The translations under genes and the position numbers were made by a program. Below the pieces are notes generated by a model. That model made no database searches and was not told the origin of the DNA. It saw only the letters and a list, made by a program, of their open reading frames with translations. This document shows positions 35,909 to 44,046 of a stretch of 64,000 nt of DNA, in pieces. Positions within the stretch are counted from its first letter, which is position 1. Each line of letters begins with the position of its first letter. Source of the stretch: Tenuifilaceae bacterium CYCD (lineage in GTDB: Bacteria > Bacteroidota > Bacteroidia > Bacteroidales > Tenuifilaceae); assembly GCA_036322835.1 (NCBI GenBank), contig AP027304.1:2356001-2420000 (forward strand). The letters are read 5' to 3'.

Positions 35909-36934
35909 ATGAATCGATTTTTATTTCTCTTTTTAGGGCTTGTCTGTTTTTCAATCTCTAATTCCCAGACAGTAAGAAATCGAGTGATGTTCTATAACGT
36001 CGAGAACCTTTTCGACCCGTTTAACGATTCTCTAACCCGCGACGATGATTTTACCCCCGATGGCGCTCGCCATTGGACTTGGAGTAAGATGGAGAAGAAA
36101 ATCAATGGAATTTTTAAGGTGATAATGGCTGTTGGTGAGTTTGATCCACCTGTCATTGTTGGCTTTTCTGAGGTTGAGAATGGGTTTGTAATGCATCAAT
36201 TGATTAAGGAGACCCCATTGGCAAAATTCGATTACAGAATGGTTCATCGTGAATCGCCCGACCCTAGGGGTATTGATGTGGCGTTAATTTATCGGCCAGA
36301 TAGGTTTCAACTGTTGGAAAAGGATTTTTTCACGGTAACGTTCCCTGATGACACTTCACATCGAACTCGAGAGATTTTATACGCTAAAGGATTGATGTCT
36401 CAGGATACATTGCACATTTTTGTGAATCACTGGCCTTCGAAGTTTGGTGGTGAGTTAGAATCGGAATCAGGGCGTTACGCTGCAGCCTATACTCTAAAAA
36501 ACAAGGTGGATTCAATAATGGTTTTTTATCCTGATGCACGTATCCTGATTATGGGCGATTTAAACGATGAACCCGAGTCCGACCCTGTGGTAAAAGGGTT
36601 TGGTGTATGTTTGAGTGAAGACACATTGTGCAGTTATGGTTTTGTGAATATCTCTGCAATTCTCAAGCAGAGAGGGCAGGGAAGTTATAAGTACCAAGGA
36701 GTATGGGGAATAATTGACCAGATAATTGTATCGCGCAGTTTACTTAATAAAAATCACAAACTATTCACAACTCCTGCTAATGCTAACGTTTTTAGTGCTG
36801 ATTTTCTACTTGAACCCGATGATGCATTTGTGGGCAAAAAGCCTTTCCGGACATTTCAGGGCTACCGTTACCACGGTGGTTTCAGCGACCATTTGCCAGT
36901 TTATATCGATTTGTTGGAGAATGTTGGCTATTAG
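35909..36934 (+). CDS. Exported endonuclease/exonuclease/phosphatase-fold protein
   Basis: A 341-residue secreted protein with a signal peptide (residues 1-19). The EEP fold is shown by MFYNVENLFDP near the start, the catalytic Glu in VGFSEVENG, FVNHWPSKFGG, the metal-site ILIMGDLNDEPESDP (about 209-223), and the C-terminal GGFSDHLPVYIDL with the catalytic His. The superfamily includes DNases and phosphodiesterases; the substrate here is unknown. It is the second exported nuclease-like protein in the window. It lies 105 bases after the beta-helix gene. Confidence 0.9.
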   Translation: MNRFLFLFLGLVCFSISNSQTVRNRVMFYNVENLFDPFNDSLTRDDDFTPDGARHWTWSKMEKKINGIFKVIMAVGEFDPPVIVGFSEVENGFVMHQLIKETPLAKFDYRMVHRESPDPRGIDVALIYRPDRFQLLEKDFFTVTFPDDTSHRTREILYAKGLMSQDTLHIFVNHWPSKFGGELESESGRYAAAYTLKNKVDSIMVFYPDARILIMGDLNDEPESDPVVKGFGVCLSEDTLCSYGFVNISAILKQRGQGSYKYQGVWGIIDQIIVSRSLLNKNHKLFTTPANANVFSADFLLEPDDAFVGKKPFRTFQGYRYHGGFSDHLPVYIDLLENVGY

Positions 36935-37039
36935 ACTGTAGTCTGTATGACTGCTTGGTCTTCCATTACTCTGACTCCTGACTCCTGAATTCTATATTCT
37001 GTGTTCTTTTCACTGTTAACGAACAACTTCTTTCAAAAA
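36935..37039. other. Intergenic tract with CTGACTCCTGA repeat
   Basis: Contains tandem CTGACTCCTGACTCCTGAAT (36970-36989) and a GTTAACGAACAAC tract (37015-37027). It looks like decayed dispersed repeat material upstream of the thiamine promoter. Confidence 0.45.
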
Positions 37040-37071
37040 TTTGCACACCCCAATAATCCTTTCTAACTTTG
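37040..37071 (+). promoter_or_regulatory. Promoter of the thiamine operon
   Basis: TTTG (37040-37043), 20 bases, TAACTTTG (37064-37071), immediately upstream of the TPP riboswitch. Confidence 0.8.
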
Positions 37072-37073
37072 AC

Positions 37074-37159
37074 CCGACTTTTGGGGGTGCCTTTAAGGCT
37101 GAGATTACACCCTTTGAACCTGATTCGGATAATACCGGCGAAGGGAAAAAGAGTTCGGT
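37074..37159 (+). ncRNA. TPP (THI-box) riboswitch
   Basis: The THI-box core is complete: GGGGGTGCC, the CTGAGA motif in GGCTGAGATTACACCC, then ACCTGATTCGGATAATACCG and GCGAAGGGA. Flanking CCGA...TTTT and AAAAA...TTCGG segments pair as P1. Thiamine pyrophosphate binding should turn off the TonB receptor/pnuT/TPK genes downstream. About 135 bases separate it from the first gene, with no obvious terminator, so the mode of control is uncertain. Confidence 0.95.
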
Positions 37160-37296
37160 TTATTTTTTTCAATCTCAAGTTTTTTACTTCCCCCTTTTTT
37201 AGTTCGAAAGCCAATGCCCAACCGGGAGTGCACACCGTGTTTGCGTTTTGGTAGTTCGATTATTATTGTTGAACAACTTAAAAAAGGGTTTACAAA

Positions 37297-39744
37297 ATGA
37301 AAAAGTTTTATTTTTTACTGCTTTTGCAGTTTTTCGGTTTTTCTATTTATGCCAGCCACTCAAATATTGGAGGATACTCTATTAGCGGAAGGGTGCTGGA
37401 CGAAAATGGTAGTCCACTGATTGGCGCTACTGTTGTTGTAACAAATACATTGCTTGGCGTATCGTCCGATAAGAATGGCGCATTTGAACTTAACCGGTTG
37501 CGCACGGGTAATTATACTCTTAAAGTGTCGTATATGGGATATGATACCAAGGAGATACCTGTGGAGTTAACCGGAAATTTAACAATTGATGTTAAGTTAA
37601 ATTCATCGGCACTAATGTGTGATGAGGTTGTGGTCAGTGCAACCCGTGCAACGACCCGTATGCCATTGGCGCAATCGACAATGGGTAAGGAGCAGATCCG
37701 TGCTAGCAGTACAGGTTTTGATGTTCCCTACCTTTTAGAGATGCAGCCATCTGTTGTGGCCATGTCCGAGGGGGGCACAGGTATAGGCAATACAACGCTC
37801 CGTATTCGAGGAACAGACCATACACGCATCAATGTTACAATAAACGGAATCCCATTGAACGAGGCTGAATCCCAGGGCGTTTACTGGGTCGATTTGCCCG
37901 ATTTTGCGGCCTCTGCCGATAATGTTCAGGTGCAGCGTGGGGTTGGCACATCAACCAACGGGGCAGCTGCATTTGGCGCCTCGGTGAATTTTCAAACCAC
38001 TACGCTGAATCCAGAACCCTATGCCGCAATTGATTTGCTTGGTGGTTCGTATAATACGTGGAAAACATCTGCACGTGTGGGAACTGGATTAATTAAGGGT
38101 AAATTTAGCCTTGAGGCTCGTTACTCCCAACTTCGTTCCGATGGCTATATTGAACGCGCTGGTTCTGATCATAAATCGATGTTTGCAACTGCTGCGTGGC
38201 ATGGCGCAAAGAGCCTTGTTCGATTCAATATTATACATGGCGAGGAGCATACCGCAATTACGTGGGAGGGGAATCCCGATTACATGATGGGTGTAAACCG
38301 TAGGTATAATATGGCCGGCGAGTATACTGACGCAGATGGTATTACTCGTTACTATAACGATCAAAAGGATAACTATTGGCAAACACACTACCATTTAATT
38401 ACAAGCCATTCGTTTAACGAAAACCTAACGCTGAATGCCACTCTGCATTTAACCGATGGAGAGGGATACTATGAGGAGTACAAGGCCGATAGAAAATTCT
38501 CGAAGTATGGTCTTCCTAGCCTTATAGTTGGAGACGATACTCTTAAAAAGAGCGATTTTATTCAGCGTAAATGGATGGATAATGTTTTTTGGGGAGGAAT
38601 TGCTTCGTTGAGATTTAAGAAAGATGCGCTTGAATTGACTCTGGGTGGAGGCTGGAATCAGTATGATGGTGATCATTTTGGACGTATCATGTGGGTAGCC
38701 AATAATGCCGGTTTGCCCAAGAACTATGAGTGGTACAGTAACAATGGCCTAAAAACCGATTGGAATGCGTATGCAAAATCGGTTTGGCAGGTTAACGACC
38801 GGCTAGGGATATTTGTCGATATGCAGTATCGTGGTGTAAGCTATAAGTTGAAGGGTGTTGATTCTGATTTGTTCGGACTGAACCAGAACCACCGATGGGA
38901 TTTTTTCAACCCCAAAGCGGGAGTTACCTTCAAGCTATCATCGGCGCAGGATGTTTATGCATCGGTTGGCGTTGCAAACCGCGAACCGGCTCGCGATGAT
39001 CTGAAGGATGCCCAGAAAGGAGTTGATAATTATACCCCTAAATCAGAGCGGTTATACGATTACGAGTTGGGTTATCGATTAAAACATCAAACCTTTGCTG
39101 TAGATGCAAATATTTACTACATGAGGTATGTAGATCAACTTGTGAAAACAGGCGAACTTACCGATGTAGGTTACTCTGTAATGGAGAACGTTCCGAATAG
39201 TTATAGGGCAGGGGTGGAGTTGTCTGTTGGTTTTCAGCCTGCTAGGTGGATAAAATGGGAGGCCAACGCTACGCTTAGCAAAAACGTGATAGAGAACTAT
39301 ACTAACTATGCAACGCTTACGGATCATCCTGATGGTGATGAAACAGGACTTACTGTTTCCGAAGATCTCGGAAATACCACGATATCTTTTTCCCCTTCAA
39401 TTATAAGCGCAAGCAAACTGAGCGTTATGCCTGTTAATGGGCTTACATTGTCGTGGGTTAGTAAGTTTGTGGGTAAACAGTATTTAGATAACACCCAGAG
39501 TGAGCAACGAAAACTTGATGCTTACTGGTTGAACAACGCCACGGTCGATTACCGATTTCAACTGAAAGGAGTTCGTTCGATTTACATTCAGGGCGTTTTG
39601 AACAATTTTCTAAATAGTAAATACGAAGCCAATGCCTGGGTGTATCGAACTCTTTACCAAAGTGGAGATCCCGAGTACTCATGTATTTACTACTATCCTC
39701 AGGCCGAAATCAACTTTACGTTGAGGTTGGGCGTAGAATTTTAA
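37297..39744 (+). CDS. TonB-dependent receptor, probable thiamine importer
   Basis: An 815-residue outer-membrane receptor. It has a signal peptide (1-19), a carboxypeptidase-D regulatory-like domain (about 27-108, SISGRVLDENGSPLIGATVV), a plug (about 115-240, with RIRGTDHTRINVTINGIPLN) and a 22-strand-type barrel ending in GVEF. It is the first gene after the TPP riboswitch and is followed by a PnuC-type transporter and thiamine pyrophosphokinase, which matches the OMR1-pnuT-tnr3 arrangement described for Bacteroidetes. Thiamine uptake is inferred from that context. Confidence 0.93.
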   Translation: MKKFYFLLLLQFFGFSIYASHSNIGGYSISGRVLDENGSPLIGATVVVTNTLLGVSSDKNGAFELNRLRTGNYTLKVSYMGYDTKEIPVELTGNLTIDVKLNSSALMCDEVVVSATRATTRMPLAQSTMGKEQIRASSTGFDVPYLLEMQPSVVAMSEGGTGIGNTTLRIRGTDHTRINVTINGIPLNEAESQGVYWVDLPDFAASADNVQVQRGVGTSTNGAAAFGASVNFQTTTLNPEPYAAIDLLGGSYNTWKTSARVGTGLIKGKFSLEARYSQLRSDGYIERAGSDHKSMFATAAWHGAKSLVRFNIIHGEEHTAITWEGNPDYMMGVNRRYNMAGEYTDADGITRYYNDQKDNYWQTHYHLITSHSFNENLTLNATLHLTDGEGYYEEYKADRKFSKYGLPSLIVGDDTLKKSDFIQRKWMDNVFWGGIASLRFKKDALELTLGGGWNQYDGDHFGRIMWVANNAGLPKNYEWYSNNGLKTDWNAYAKSVWQVNDRLGIFVDMQYRGVSYKLKGVDSDLFGLNQNHRWDFFNPKAGVTFKLSSAQDVYASVGVANREPARDDLKDAQKGVDNYTPKSERLYDYELGYRLKHQTFAVDANIYYMRYVDQLVKTGELTDVGYSVMENVPNSYRAGVELSVGFQPARWIKWEANATLSKNVIENYTNYATLTDHPDGDETGLTVSEDLGNTTISFSPSIISASKLSVMPVNGLTLSWVSKFVGKQYLDNTQSEQRKLDAYWLNNATVDYRFQLKGVRSIYIQGVLNNFLNSKYEANAWVYRTLYQSGDPEYSCIYYYPQAEINFTLRLGVEF

Positions 39745-39806
39745 GCTAATATTTTGTTAAGTGGTGATATTTTTGTCGCCACTTAACTAATAAAAACTAT
39801 ATCCCG

Positions 39807-40415
39807 ATGCTAAACTGGCTGTTGAACAATTACATTGAGTTGATTGGTACTATTTCGGGGCTTATATACTTATACCTTGAGATCAAGCAAAACCTTTGGT
39901 TATGGCCTTTGGGTTTTATAACCTCTGCATTCTACGTTTACATTTTTTTTGTATCGAAGTTTTATGCCGATATGGGGCTTCAGGTTTATTACTTGGTTAT
40001 TAGTGTTTATGGGATGTACCATTGGCTCTACGGTGGCAATAAGGATAAAGTCGATTCATTATCTGTTACTCGCATTACTAGAAAGTTAGTAATTCACTTA
40101 AGTTTAGTAACAATTGTTTGGTTTTTTGCCATTGAATATATTCTTGAGCAATACACAGATTCTCCAGTTCCTATTGGTGATGCTTTTACCACAGCGCTAA
40201 GTATTACTGCAACTTGGATGTTAGCCCGAAAAATAATTGAGCATTGGTGGCTATGGGTTATCATCAATTCTGTATCTTTAGGTTTGTACCTTTATAAGGG
40301 TCTGTACCCAACTTCTGTATTGTTTGTGTTTTATACCACAATGTCGTTTGTTGGATACTACCAATGGAGAAAGGAAATGAATACCAACAACGATCAACTA
40401 ACAACGATCAACTAG
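39807..40415 (+). CDS. pnuT: PnuC-family thiamine transporter (PnuT)
   Basis: A 202-residue inner-membrane protein with about seven membrane helices and the family segment NLWLWPLGFITSAFYVYIFF (about residues 30-49). PnuC proteins move vitamins by facilitated diffusion and trap them by phosphorylation. The TPP riboswitch and the adjacent pyrophosphokinase point to thiamine rather than nicotinamide riboside. The last residues, NTNNDQLTTIN, are encoded by an ACAACGATCAACTA tandem repeat, so the C-terminus may have been altered by repeat insertion. Confidence 0.9.
   Translation: MLNWLLNNYIELIGTISGLIYLYLEIKQNLWLWPLGFITSAFYVYIFFVSKFYADMGLQVYYLVISVYGMYHWLYGGNKDKVDSLSVTRITRKLVIHLSLVTIVWFFAIEYILEQYTDSPVPIGDAFTTALSITATWMLARKIIEHWWLWVIINSVSLGLYLYKGLYPTSVLFVFYTTMSFVGYYQWRKEMNTNNDQLTTIN
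40382..40412. repeat. CAACGATCAACTA tandem repeat overlapping the pnuT stop
   Basis: Two near-identical units (CAACAACGATCAACTA, then ACAACGATCAACTA) span the pnuT 3' end just before the next start codon. The same CAACGA.CAACAATCAAC family appears at 20430-20450 and 20890-20912. Confidence 0.6.
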
Positions 40416-40417
40416 TT

Positions 40418-41032
40418 ATGCAAGCAGTTATCCTAGCCAACGGTAAGTTTCCCGAGCACCCAAAACCCTTGAGCATGCTACTTCACGCGCCTATGCTTGT
40501 TTGCTGCGACGGTGCGATTGGACATATAGAATCGCTTTGCATTACGCCCAATGCTCTTGTTGGCGATCTGGATTCTGTTAACGATCATCTTAAAAATAAG
40601 TATCAGAGTATTCTTCATCACGACCCCGACCAAAATACAAACGATTTAACTAAAGCCGTGAAATGGTGCGTTTCGCAACGTGTTAAAACTATAACCATTC
40701 TTGGGGCTACAGGGTTAAGAGAGGATCATACTATTGGGAATATTGGATTGTTAGTTAGCTACGCTAGGATGGGGCTTGATGTTGAAATTATAACTGATAC
40801 AGGTATTATTAAGCCATTGCTTAATTCTGCAAAGTTGAATAGCTATAAGGGGCAGCAGATCTCCATTTTTTCTACTAATTCTGACACCATTGTCTATACC
40901 AAAAATCTTAAATACCCAATTGTAAATCAAGTTATTCCTGAATGGTGGATGGGAACACTCAACGAATGTTTGGGCGATTGGTTTGAGTTGGTTTTTGCCC
41001 CTGGTCCGATTATAGTATACCAAAAATTTTAA
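40418..41032 (+). CDS. Thiamine pyrophosphokinase
   Basis: This enzyme converts imported thiamine directly to thiamine pyrophosphate using ATP. The 204-residue protein has the catalytic blocks LVCCDGAIGHIES, ALVGDLDSVND, HDPDQNTNDLTKAVKWC and ILGATGLREDHTIGNIGLL, all typical of TPK. I place the start at the ATG at 40418, two bases after the pnuT stop, because it begins MQAVILANGKFPEHPKPL. An upstream in-frame start would lie inside pnuT and read through the repeat. This is the tnr3 gene of the thiamine operon. Confidence 0.92.
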   Translation: MQAVILANGKFPEHPKPLSMLLHAPMLVCCDGAIGHIESLCITPNALVGDLDSVNDHLKNKYQSILHHDPDQNTNDLTKAVKWCVSQRVKTITILGATGLREDHTIGNIGLLVSYARMGLDVEIITDTGIIKPLLNSAKLNSYKGQQISIFSTNSDTIVYTKNLKYPIVNQVIPEWWMGTLNECLGDWFELVFAPGPIIVYQKF

Positions 41033-41101
41033 CGAGTTACAAATTGTAATGATTTGTATCATTCACAAATATTGACTTATAATGGTTGTTTGCGTTATTA
41101 A

Positions 41102-41132
41102 TTTGCATTTTAATTACAAATTGTTACATTTG
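41102..41132 (+). promoter_or_regulatory. Promoter of the KASIII-like gene
   Basis: TTTG (41102-41105), 19 bases, TACATTTG (41125-41132), 28 bases before the start codon. Full consensus match. Confidence 0.85.
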
Positions 41133-41159
41133 CTCCGGGACTAATTAAATATTTGGCTT

Positions 41160-42236
41160 ATGAAATACACTAATTCCGTAATCACCGGAACAGGGAGTTA
41201 TATACCTTCCATTAAGGTTTCGAATAAAGAATTTGCCCGCCATATTTTCTTCAACAAGGATGAGTCGGCTATAGAGACTTTAGTTGATGAGGTTATTACA
41301 AAGTTTAAGGATATAACGGGGATAGAGGAGCGTCGGTATGCCTCTGAGGATATGTGTACTTCTGATATTGCAGCATTGGCGGCAGAGCAGGCAATTGCCG
41401 ATGCGGGAATCGATCGTGAGACAATCGATCAGATTATAGTCGCCCATAACTTTGGAAATGTGATAAAGGGAACAATTCAAACCGATTGTGTACCCAGTCT
41501 GGCGTCAAGGGTGAAGCATTTGCTGAAGATCAAGAGCACCAAGTGCATTCCTTACGATATTCTTTTTGGTTGCCCAGGATGGATTCAAGGGGTAATTCAG
41601 GCCGATTCTTACATCAAATCCGGAATGGCTAAGCGATGTTTGGTTATTGGCGCTGAAACGCTGTCGAGGGTGATTGATAAGCACGATAGGGATTGTATGA
41701 TTTTTGCGGATGGAGCTGGGGCTACTATTATTGAAGCCGTAGAGTCCGACGAAAAATTTGGAATCCTATCAACCGCAATGGTGTCGCATACGGATGAAGA
41801 GGCCAACTATCTGTATTTGGGCAAGTCGTATCATCCAGAGGCCGATCCCAAAGTTCGATATATCAAAATGGATGGTCGAAAAATTTACGAGTATTCACTG
41901 GTGAATGTGCCTTCGGCAATGAAAATAGCCATGGATAAATCTGGTATTCCTGCCGATCAACTTAAAAAGATCATTATTCATCAGGCGAACGAGAAAATGG
42001 ATGAGGCCATTGTGAATCGGTTTATTCGTCAGTGTAAGTTAAATTCAACATCAGCAGAGTTAATGCCTATGAGTATTAATGAATTGGGCAATAGTTCGGT
42101 GGCAACAATCCCAACGCTGTACGATTTGATCCTGAAAAATAAAATTGATAATCACACTATTAGCAAGGGTGATATAATTATGTTTGCCTCGGTTGGTGCC
42201 GGGATGAATATCAATGCGATTGTTTATAAAAATTAG
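41160..42236 (+). CDS. 3-oxoacyl-ACP synthase III (FabH)-like protein
   Basis: A 358-residue thiolase-fold enzyme with the complete KASIII triad: Cys138 in FGCPGWIQG, His274 in IIHQANEKM and Asn311 in NELGNSSVATIP. FabH condenses acetyl-CoA with malonyl-ACP to start fatty acid synthesis. This protein is longer than standard FabH (about 320) and is not next to plsX or other fab genes, so it may prime a different acyl chain, such as a secondary lipid or pigment. It has a consensus promoter and its own terminator. Confidence 0.85.
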   Translation: MKYTNSVITGTGSYIPSIKVSNKEFARHIFFNKDESAIETLVDEVITKFKDITGIEERRYASEDMCTSDIAALAAEQAIADAGIDRETIDQIIVAHNFGNVIKGTIQTDCVPSLASRVKHLLKIKSTKCIPYDILFGCPGWIQGVIQADSYIKSGMAKRCLVIGAETLSRVIDKHDRDCMIFADGAGATIIEAVESDEKFGILSTAMVSHTDEEANYLYLGKSYHPEADPKVRYIKMDGRKIYEYSLVNVPSAMKIAMDKSGIPADQLKKIIIHQANEKMDEAIVNRFIRQCKLNSTSAELMPMSINELGNSSVATIPTLYDLILKNKIDNHTISKGDIIMFASVGAGMNINAIVYKN

Positions 42237-42265
42237 GTTTGATTAGGTTTATTAGGTTGAGAATG

Positions 42266-42298
42266 AAAAGGGTCTAAAGTTTTGCTAGACCCTTTTTT
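42266..42298 (+). terminator. Terminator after the KASIII-like gene
   Basis: An 11-bp stem built on AAAAGGGTCTA with a nine-base loop and a six-T tail. Confidence 0.88.
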
Positions 42299-42319
42299 AA
42301 TATTTCAAAATTACGCGTA

Positions 42320-43909
42320 TCAATTTTTTATAAACTTTGGTTTTTTCCTATGCTTTGTAGCTTGCTCGTAGGAATAAGCAATTTCAATTAGTAACGGTTC
42401 GCTCCAAGCCCTTCCAAAGAATGATATTCCTACAGGTAATCCATCAATATTTCCCATTGGTACTGAGATGTTTGGATAACCAGCAATTGCGGCGTACGAT
42501 GAACTGCTACCTAGGTAATTGTCGCCATTAACAAGGTCCGTTTTCCATGCAGGTGCACCTGTTGGTGCCATAAGAGCATCAAGTTTGTTATCATTCATAA
42601 CTTTGTCGATTCCGTTTTCACGCATTCTCTTCATCATCAGGGTAAGGGCTTTTTTGTATTCTGCCGATTCAATGTCGCCTTTCGATTGTGCTAGTTCAAG
42701 CAGTTGCTGGTCAAAGTATCTTAGTTCAACGGTGTCTTTTAGGTTGAAAGCAATGAGTTCTTCAATACTTTTGATGGGAGCATTTTCGCCTAATGTTGCA
42801 AAGTATTTGTTTAATCCATCCTTAAATTCGTATAGCATAACTTCGAACGAGGCATTGTTTATTTCTTTTTCAATAGGGAACGAAATCTCTATAACTTCTG
42901 CCCCTAGTTCCTTTATGTCCTCTACGGCGCATTTCATCACGGTGTCGACACTATGATGAAATCCTGATACGTTAGTTAGTAGCCCAATTCGCTTACCTTT
43001 TAGCCCATCTTTTTTTAGAAATTGGCTATAGTCGCTATAGAATTTGGCATTGGGTTCAAGTGTCTTAGAGTCGGTTGAGTCTATTCCAACCATTGCGCCT
43101 AAACAAACAGCAACATCTTCGACTGTGCGAGCCATAGGGCCTGGGGTGTCCTGTGTGAATGAAATTGGAATTATGCCAGTTCTACTTATTAAGCCGACTG
43201 TTGGTTTTAGACCCACAATCCCATTGTTATTCGATGGACATACTATCGATCCGTTTGTTTCGGTTCCAATAGCAAACGTGCAAAGATTTGCCGAAACGGC
43301 AACTCCCGATCCCGAGCTCGAGCCGCAGGGGTTTCTATCCAATTCGTAAGGGTTTCGGGTTTGACCACCAACTCCGCTCCATCCACTCGAAGATAAACTC
43401 GATCTGAAATTTGCCCATTCACTTAAGTTTGCCTTAGCAATAATCACGGCACCAGCATCTCTTAGTTTAGCTGCCACCCAGCTGTCTTTTTCTACAAGTG
43501 AATTTTTGAGTATAATTGCGCCAGCTGTTGTTGGCATCGAGTCCTTAGTGTTTATGTTATCTTTTAAAATTACAGGAATTCCGTGTAGAGGCCCTCGGAT
43601 TTTCCCTTCGGCAAGTTCTTTATCCAGTTCCTCAGCAATTTTAATGGCATTGGGATTTATTGCTATTATTGAATTTAAACAAGGACCATTTTTGTCAAGT
43701 TCATTAATTCTTGTTAGATAATCGCTAACAACTTGTTTTATTGTGTATTTTCCATCTTTGTATCCTTGCTGGAGTTGGGTAATTGTAATTTCCTCAAGAT
43801 AAGAGGTGTTTCTATAGTTTTGTTTTTCAACTTTGGAACAGGAGTCCATGGCTCCAATGGTTAATGCTAGGAGAATTGTATTTCCAATAATTTTGTTGAT
43901 TCTTCTCAT
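42320..43909 (-). CDS. Exported amidase (amidase-signature family)
   Basis: A 529-residue hydrolase of the amidase-signature family with a lipoprotein-type N-terminus (hydrophobic residues 8-22, Cys24 in MDSCSK). The catalytic Lys is in VILKDNINTKD, and the Ser-Ser pair in the glycine-rich signature NPCGSSSGSGVAVSAN followed by GTETNGSIVCPSNNNGIVG. The family cleaves amide bonds of diverse substrates. The lack of gatB or gatC and the export signal rule out the glutamyl-tRNA amidotransferase subunit. The substrate is unknown. It is a single-gene minus-strand unit. Confidence 0.92.
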   Translation of the reverse strand: MRRINKIIGNTILLALTIGAMDSCSKVEKQNYRNTSYLEEITITQLQQGYKDGKYTIKQVVSDYLTRINELDKNGPCLNSIIAINPNAIKIAEELDKELAEGKIRGPLHGIPVILKDNINTKDSMPTTAGAIILKNSLVEKDSWVAAKLRDAGAVIIAKANLSEWANFRSSLSSSGWSGVGGQTRNPYELDRNPCGSSSGSGVAVSANLCTFAIGTETNGSIVCPSNNNGIVGLKPTVGLISRTGIIPISFTQDTPGPMARTVEDVAVCLGAMVGIDSTDSKTLEPNAKFYSDYSQFLKKDGLKGKRIGLLTNVSGFHHSVDTVMKCAVEDIKELGAEVIEISFPIEKEINNASFEVMLYEFKDGLNKYFATLGENAPIKSIEELIAFNLKDTVELRYFDQQLLELAQSKGDIESAEYKKALTLMMKRMRENGIDKVMNDNKLDALMAPTGAPAWKTDLVNGDNYLGSSSSYAAIAGYPNISVPMGNIDGLPVGISFFGRAWSEPLLIEIAYSYEQATKHRKKPKFIKN

Positions 43910-43996
43910 GGCTATTTTTTTTGTTTAGGTTGGCTATGACCAAATTACCAATAATTTAGTTTAAAGTCAACCTTGTACAGCCGTTTTGTTTTATAC

Positions 43997-44026
43997 AAAA
44001 AGGGTAATCTATACGATTACCCTTTT
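43997..44026. terminator. Terminator of the M16 peptidase gene
   Basis: A perfect 12-bp stem built on AAAAGGGTAATC with a five-base loop. Read on the minus strand it ends in five T residues, 20 bases after the peptidase stop. Confidence 0.88.
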
Positions 44027-44046
44027 CAATATTATTGGAGATGACG

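Noticed and set aside
36966-37254. Open frames on both strands overlapping the TPP riboswitch
   Set aside because: The conserved riboswitch and its promoter account for this sequence.
40364-40417. Upstream start for thiamine pyrophosphokinase inside pnuT
   Set aside because: The extra residues come from the pnuT 3' end and the repeat; homology begins at the ATG at 40418.
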